64,000 bases of DNA from Unio delphinus (lineage: Eukaryota; Mollusca; Bivalvia; Unionida; Unionidae): NCBI GenBank assembly GCA_029339505.1, contig JAQISU010000094.1:1540001-1604000 (forward strand). The letters run 5' to 3'. A program made the position numbers and the translations under genes. The notes beneath the pieces are model-generated. The model had not been told where the DNA came from, made no database searches, and was given only the letters and a program-made list of their open reading frames with translations. Below, piece by piece: positions 1 to 64,000 of this stretch; positions within the stretch are counted from its first letter, which is position 1; every line of letters begins with the position of its first letter.

Positions 1-434
1 GACGAACGATACTACAACTAATAAATTTTCACTCACCCGCCCAACATGCAAATTTGTATTTACGCTATCAAGTCAGTCGGCCCCGGTCCATAATCATTCC
101 TCTGCATCAGTTCAAGTTAGTCACCCTGCCTCCACTATATTCCGGCTGGCAGTCGGCAGATTTGAATTTTGAAGCCAGGTACTTGTGAGCCGGATATGCG
201 ATGGTGTGAGGTTCTGAGGCTGAATGCCACAATTGTCAATTTCGAATGTAGCTCGCATGACGTCATTTACCGGTAACTATTCAGGCTATGTACACAGTGC
301 TTGTGCGCGTAGGCTGTCTATAGGAGCTGTGCCTCAACTACAGGCTACATAAACACGGACATTTCTAAATAATCTTGTATTCTTGTGAAGTGTAGATTCG
401 AGTTTAAATAATTTCTTTCTGTTTAATTTAAAAA
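1..434. other. Unassigned sequence upstream of pogo fragment
   Basis: No coding signal is visible. The stretch directly precedes the start codon of the pogo-like transposase fragment and may be its 5' untranslated or terminal region. I could not identify a terminal inverted repeat partner. Confidence 0.3.
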
Positions 435-979
435 ATGCCGAAACGAAAGTCTTACACAGCCGACTTCAAGCTAACTGCCATTGCGTATGCTGAAGTGCAT
501 GGCAATAGAGCCACAGGCAGAAAATTTGATATTGATGAGAGTGTAATCCGAGGTTGGAGAAAAGAAAAAGGAACGTTGGAGAAGATGATCCACGAAAACG
601 TGCTCGTCGCGGACCTAAAGCAAAATGGCCTCATCTTGAAGCTGACCTGAAGCAGTGGATCGTGGCCCAGCGGGACAACAACCGACCAGTCTCGACAGTT
701 GCCATCAAACTGAAGGCCAAACTCATGGCGGCAGAGAAGCACATTGATGATTTCAAAGGAGGAGTGAATTGGGTATATAAATTTATGAAGAGGAACCAAT
801 TGTCAGTCAGAACACGAACGACCGTCGGCCAACGTCTACCCAAGAATTGGGAGAAGATGGATGATTTTCGTGAATTCGTCACCAAGGAAATTCAGGAGCT
901 TGACCTTCCCCATTCTGCCATTATTAATATGGACGAAGTACCGATGTGTTTCGACATTCCGGCAAGTGGCGCATATTAA
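435..979 (+). pseudogene. Truncated pogo/Tigger-like transposase
   Basis: The first frame (435-650) starts with MPKRKSYTADFKLTAIAYA and continues to GWRKEK. This is the N-terminal helix-turn-helix of pogo/Tigger transposases, which binds transposon ends. A second frame (about 554-979) continues the protein with a basic linker, a CENP-B-like second DNA-binding domain and the start of the DDE catalytic core at NMDEVPMCFD, which holds the first catalytic aspartate. One frameshift near 555-600 separates the halves. The reading frame stops at 979, so the remaining two catalytic acidic residues are missing. No paralogous sequence resumes downstream. It is a dead, 3'-truncated copy or a gene whose later exons I cannot see; truncation is more likely. 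Confidence 0.75.
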
Positions 980-1724
980 AAAGACATGGTAATATATTAA
1001 AACTAATCGAATAGCTTTGATCTCTAAAAAGATTATTTGCAAGAAACTAAGTTATACGATAAAAAAAACATTCGCATTATCAAAATGGTCTTAATTGTTA
1101 TATTTAGTTTATACAGGTGAAGCAGTACTGTTGATCAAATTGTATGAAGTATAAATATTACTGAAATACATTCGCTGCAATATGTAAGTTCAATATGCTG
1201 GTATGGATATAGTTTTGTTTCCGGTCAATTCAGTAATTTCTTATTACAAGAAGTTAACCGTTGAATGCATTCGTACATGCATGGACTTTTTATTCCAGAA
1301 GGCTTTGTTTAAAATAAGGTTTACACGGAAGCTAGTATATGCTGTACACCTCTTCAGTTACGTAGTTTCTCTATCTCCCAATTCCAGTTTTCAAATTATG
1401 AGACGATTCTTGGAGTTCTGTCAAGACCGCGTGCTGTAGTAACGATTAAAACGTATTGAAATATGTGAGGCCGTAGACAGTTTTGATATATTTATAGAGG
1501 AACAGCTCATCCGAATTTCGTAACATACTGTCCCAATCTTTTTTTGTTTAATGGAAAAAAACATCTGTAACCCTAGGTACAAATATTAGAATGAACTTGT
1601 CGCAATTTACGTAGTCCGGAAATATCCCAACGACAACGAAACCCAAATAGGCACAAGTCTACACTGGAAGAGTAAAACCATTAATGCTGTCAATTAATTC
1701 GCTGTCAATACATTACATTGTATA

Positions 1725-1725
<1 letters not shown>
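980..1725. other. Non-coding, nothing recognised
   Basis: AT-rich sequence with no convincing coding potential or repeat boundary. Confidence 0.3.

Positions 1726-1780
<55 letters not shown>
1726..1780. repeat. (TCA)n microsatellite, LINE 3' tail
   Basis: About 18 uninterrupted TCA units. On the minus strand this is a (TGA)n run placed directly after the 3' end of the LINE fragment at 1781-2788, as expected for the short tandem tails of RTE-like LINEs. Confidence 0.8.
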
Positions 1781-2788
1781 TCTATTCACTTAGTGTGGTC
1801 GTTGAGGAACTGTGCAGCTGAACATCTGACCAGTTCCCTCCTCTTGTCTCGATCATGTGTCAATGCTTGTGTCTCCTCACACCTTTTCCTGGTCTAGTCT
1901 GTGCTGTTCTCAGCCCACTTTTTTCTCTGTCTACCTCCCCTTCTGCCACCCTGAAGTCTGCTCTGATTCTTGCCACTAGTGACGTGGCTATAATATTTCA
2001 AGTTTCTCTTTTTTGACAGTGGTGAGGAGGTCTTCATATTGGCCTACTTTGCGCCTGATGGTGAGGCGCACTTCTTCATTTGTGATGTGGTCCTTTTAAG
2101 AGATGCCAAAGATGGTTCTGCAACATCTCATTTCAAGTGCTTTATTCTTTATCAGACTGCTCTTTATTTCTGTGCACTTTTGTTAAATCCAATCTGCTTT
2201 TGCTTTCTTCAAGTTTTTTAAAATAATATTATTGTTTATTTCTCTGTACTCCGTTGCCCCTATTGCGTGTCTAGTGTTTTTGAGGTCTCTTCGGGCTTCA
2301 CACACATTCAGAATCTCTTCTGTAACCCAGGGTTGTTTCTTTGGGAGATGGAGGCCAATGATGTCCTTGACAGCCGTTGTCATTACTGTGTTGAAAGTGT
2401 CTGTCATCACTTTAACATCAGCATCGATCACAAGGAGTGGAGCAAATTTTCCTTCAATGGTGGCTTGGAATGACTTGCATATATTAGGGTCCTTCAGTTG
2501 TTTAAGGTTGAATTTGAGCCTGATATTCTTTAGCTTGCTAATGTTCTTCAGCCTCACTCGTAAGTTCATAATCACGAGGTCGTGATCACTCTCAGCATCA
2601 GCAATTGGGAACGTCATTGGATTTGTTCTATTGATGCCAGGTCGGTAACGAGTTTGAACCAGTATGGAGTCGATCTGGTTATGACTTGTCCATCTTTCCA
2701 CTATAGTATAATATATGCCCATGTTCATTATATACTTTGCAAAGAAATGATGATTCGACATGCCAAATTGGCAGCATGTTTGTAGCAA
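1781..2788 (-). mobile_element. Internally deleted non-LTR retrotransposon fragment
   Basis: On the minus strand, 2788-2183 encodes the end of an apurinic-type endonuclease domain. The visible blocks are NQIDSILVQTRYRPGI and ADAESDHDLVIMNL, in which SDHDL is the conserved catalytic Ser-Asp-His block. A linker follows (LPKKQPWVTEEIL). From about 2160 to 1790 the sequence instead resembles the C-terminal end of reverse transcriptase (blocks of the type KVGQYEDLLTTVKKR and YSHVTSGK, in a different frame). The polymerase core between them is absent, so about 2 kb was deleted. The copy ends in a (TGA)n tail. It belongs to the same general type as the larger LINE at 36643-39828. It is dead. Confidence 0.75.
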
Positions 2789-3375
2789 CTCACATAAATG
2801 TGTGTATCAAAGCATGTATAAAACAGAATTAGAATCGGAATAATACCCCTCATGTGGATTATCATTTTCCTTTATGAGGAAGTTACTTCCTAAACTTATA
2901 CGCTGAAAATAGAGGCCGTCATGTATATCACGATTGAGAAAACTAATACGTATTTTGAATTATGCCTGAAAAATAATGTTTATATGTTAGAAGATGAATT
3001 CCATTTTGTGTGTGTTTGTCCAGCTCGTGATATTTAAAGAAAGATAAATGTTAATTAAGTGTATGATCTATATCCATCTGTAGAAAACATTTGAATCCCT
3101 CATAAATCATAGTAACATATTATTTATACAAGTCATTACACTATAACAATGCAACTTTCTGTCGTAAAGAAATCTTTGATACCTCAAACGAATGGCAAAT
3201 ATTATATTTAATGGAAGTGGGACCTTTAGAATCCTATCCACCGATTTTAGGACGTTATGTATGTATGTATACTCACGATGAACACCATGCCTCATGACGC
3301 ACATTATTTTTACTTGTACTGTATTTTGTCATATGGGTCGGTGACCCAAAGTAATAAATAATGTATTTAACTTAT
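2789..3375. other. Non-coding, nothing recognised
   Basis: AT-rich intergenic sequence without recognisable features. Confidence 0.3.
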
Positions 3376-3434
3376 TATTATTATTTATTATTATTATTAT
3401 TATTATTAATAGTAGTAGTAGTAGTAGTATCGGG

Positions 3435-3482
<48 letters not shown>

Positions 3483-3530
3483 CGTTATTATTATTATTAT
3501 TATTATTAATATTATTATTATTCTCGTTAA

Positions 3531-3583
<53 letters not shown>
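3376..3583. repeat. (TTA)n microsatellite, imperfect
   Basis: Long TTA/ATT repeat with interruptions, including a short GTA block near 3410-3427. The open frames across it (poly-Ile) are an artefact of the repeat. Confidence 0.9.
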
Positions 3584-3584
<1 letters not shown>

Positions 3585-3830
3585 ATAAAAAGAAAAATAT
3601 TTACCTATTATTATTTAAAAATATATACTTACTTACCTAAATTACCTTTAAAGATACAAGTCAGATTTCTTCCGAATTTACAATATTAATTCACGGTTTT
3701 CAAAAGTCGATAGTTGTACATGTAGCTAATATTTTAAAAGCACTATATGTACACATTCAAGGATGTAAGACAGATGGGAATATTATGATTTGCTGCACAA
3801 TTGAAATTTGAAACACACACACATATGCAT

Positions 3831-3831
<1 letters not shown>

Positions 3832-3871
<40 letters not shown>
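3832..3871. repeat. (CA)n microsatellite
   Basis: Forty bases of CA repeat. Confidence 0.9.
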
Positions 3872-3875
<4 letters not shown>

Positions 3876-4070
3876 TGCAAACCGGTGTGTGTATGATCGA
3901 ATGTAAACCTTGATCCATGCTTAGTTCAGTTTATGAAGCAGCAATACGTTCACCGTTAACACCGTACAGATGTTTTTGAATAACTACGATTTCTTCAATG
4001 CCGAGTATGTCAATAATCTATATATCTATTGTGACTAGAGCAAGGTAATCTATTTTACTCTCGGGTAACG

Positions 4071-4073
<3 letters not shown>

Positions 4074-4136
<63 letters not shown>
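4074..4136. repeat. (AT)n microsatellite
   Basis: About 31 AT units. Confidence 0.9.
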
Positions 4137-4142
<6 letters not shown>

Positions 4143-4334
4143 GACGTAGACGCCGATTATATTTAAATACCAAAAGCATTTGTGTTTAAATCGTACGAAC
4201 AGTTTTATCGTTATGCGCTCACCATTAAGAGGTCAGTGTTAGCATAGCTATCTGACGTTACACATTTATATAACCGATGAGGTGATTTGATCTGTTCAGA
4301 TTTTGTCGTACTTTATTGAGAAAACGTCAGACTC

Positions 4335-4515
4335 ATATGGTGTTAGGACTAGTCGGCCTGATATCAGGACAATGTGACTGGTGGGACATCATTCTACGCG
4401 TCTGCGGCATGATGCCACAGTGCTGAACATGACTACAAACTGCCATACTACATCGTTGCGATATGACTGAACTAATGTTAAAGTTACGTTAAGATCCAAA
4501 TCACACAAACTGAAT
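4335..4515 (+). repeat. SINE body fragment (family 2)
   Basis: It shares order and wording with the body of the SINE at 8575-8872: a CTGATATCAGGACAATGTGA-like block, then TCTGCGGCATGATGC, then ACTACAAACTG. The tRNA-like head is missing. A diverged, 5'-truncated copy. Confidence 0.55.
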
Positions 4516-4683
4516 GGTAAAGGCAATAATGCGTACATACGTGCCTGAATTACCGAACTTATTAATACCTTTTTCATAAAACCAACAGCGGTTTCCATTT
4601 ACACGTAACTGAGCGATTAGATTTATCAAGTGCCTCACTTATCTCAACCAGTATATCGTTTCCAAACACGAATACAAGAAGCC

Positions 4684-4684
<1 letters not shown>

Positions 4685-4721
<37 letters not shown>
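4685..4721. repeat. (CA)n microsatellite
   Basis: CA repeat followed by a short CT-rich tract. Confidence 0.9.
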
Positions 4722-4723
<2 letters not shown>

Positions 4724-4977
4724 TACGTCAGTTTGTCTATCTCTCTGTCTCTCTATCTCGTTACAGACGATACTATTATATTCAAGTCCCTTTTTGTAAT
4801 TAAAGTGTGGTTTGTATTAAATCTGACCGAAACGGCTACAAGGGCACTATCCGGACAGAACATCTATAAATAAACGTCTGTAAAAGGTTAAACTTGATCA
4901 CATGACGTAAACACATATTGCTGAATTACATGTGCAACCAAATGCATTTGGGGGCATTCATTGTTGGTTCTTTATCA

Positions 4978-63095
<58,118 letters not shown>

Positions 63096-64000
63096 GTTTG
63101 TACATTAATTAGCAGAAAACAAATGTAAAATTCTCAATTTCTCTTTCAGACAGTTGAGATAGACGTATTTGTCTTATTAAGGCGGCCTATCTAACAAAAT
63201 GGCAATGTTAATAGTCACGAAGAATTGCGACAGAAAACAATGACACATATTGCTGCAAAATGTTTCACAATGGTATAATTGTCCTCATTTTCATGTGCCT
63301 ATTCACCGGGCTCAAATTAGTATCAAATACATATTGCTTAATGGACACAGAACTGTCGAGCGAGACTTTAATCATAAGACCCTTAAAAGCATTTGTATAC
63401 GAAGGAGATTATTAGTTAAAGGGAGCGATAGAGCCTCAATGGGAAACCCAGTCAAAACGTTCGTTTGACGATTGAGACTCGAGATTTGTATAGGGTCTAT
63501 TGGAATGGTCACGTCCCGTTATGGCTATCTGGAACAATGTAGCAAAGAGATGACCTAGAGCAGACGAAACAGCAAACAGTGACAGCGGGTACGGGCAAGT
63601 TAAGTTTGTTCAGTGATTAGCGTATGGCGTGTAAGTTAAGCTATTTCAGCAGGTACCTGGTGGTGGGTAAGATCATCTAGTTCATAATCTTGACGAAAGC
63701 AACAATTGGCGGTGTGTGTAAAGTAACAAGCAAACAAGCAAACAAGCAAAGATGCACATATATGGCAAAGATAATACATATCTTGTCGAGGCATTGGCCA
63801 CTGAGTTTCCTCATCTTTTCTAATCTCTTCTTTTACTCCACCATCTTCTCAATTTTGTCATTGTTGTTGTCTTTTCCCTTATTTCTTCCCTTCCATTTCC
63901 TCCTTCTCCTTTTTCTGCCTCTCCTCTATATCTTCTTTTTTTAACTTCTCAGTTTCCTTTTTCTTTCTCTATCTTTTCATTGCAATATCTCATTTTCGTT
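63096..64000 (+). other. Start of SLC13 intron 12
   Basis: No exon or transposon recognised. A CT-rich stretch occupies about 63810-63970. The remaining 3' exon or exons lie beyond the window. Confidence 0.6.

Noticed and set aside
3361..3588. Open frame of 75 residues across the TTA repeat
   Set aside because: Poly-Ile/Leu frame made by a trinucleotide repeat; no gene signals.

Overview
This is animal nuclear DNA: a spliced gene, dense microsatellites, tRNA-derived SINEs and several classes of transposon. The SINE heads, the microsatellite load and the transposon mix fit a marine lophotrochozoan, most likely a mollusc. That is an inference from repeat style only.

Host gene. One gene runs on the + strand across almost the whole window. 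It is an SLC13-family sodium-coupled dicarboxylate/sulfate/citrate transporter. Twelve coding exons can be placed with consistent splice phases: 4978-5109, 17037-17186, 17572-17687, 42533-42660, 49830-49935, 50828-51013, 51500-51628, 52694-52780, 53558-53662, 54357-54475, 62209-62345 and 62934-63095. They encode about 519 residues. The last 80-90 residues of a normal SLC13 protein lie beyond the right edge. Everything else is intronic or upstream mobile DNA.

Upstream and intron 1 (1-17036). There is a truncated pogo/Tigger transposase, an internally deleted LINE with a (TGA)n tail, SINE fragments, a candidate solo LTR (8874-9729) and a decayed 5.2-kb Polinton/Maverick (11083-16317). The decayed element keeps diverged terminal inverted repeats and a near-perfect 6-bp target duplication. 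It holds a LINE fragment and the ruins of a hexon-like gene.

Intron 3 (17688-42532). The main object is a nearly intact 15,069-bp Polinton/Maverick (adintovirus-like) at 20056-35124, with 5-bp target duplications and almost identical 329/328-bp terminal inverted repeats. A leftward block encodes the virion module: penton-like protein, membrane protein, fibre-like protein, adenain-type protease, core proteins and double-jelly-roll major capsid protein. Further right are small DNA-associated proteins, an HNH homing-type nuclease, a large PolB-SF1 helicase-HNH fusion, a retroviral-type integrase, a zinc-ribbon protein followed by a phospholipase A2 domain in the -1 frame, and an FtsK/A32-type packaging ATPase. 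The gene set suggests a virus-like life cycle: integrase for insertion, PolB for replication, ATPase and capsid for packaging, protease for maturation, PLA2 and membrane protein for entry. The same intron holds SINEs, a 3.2-kb LINE with a 12-bp target duplication, and two minisatellites.

Introns 4-12 (42661-64000). These carry microsatellites, a 30-bp minisatellite, one SINE, a 31/32-matching inverted repeat bracketing exon 5, and in intron 10 a 7.1-kb DIRS-type tyrosine-recombinase retrotransposon (54890-62033). The DIRS coding regions are broken but its terminal repeats and internal complementary region are well preserved.
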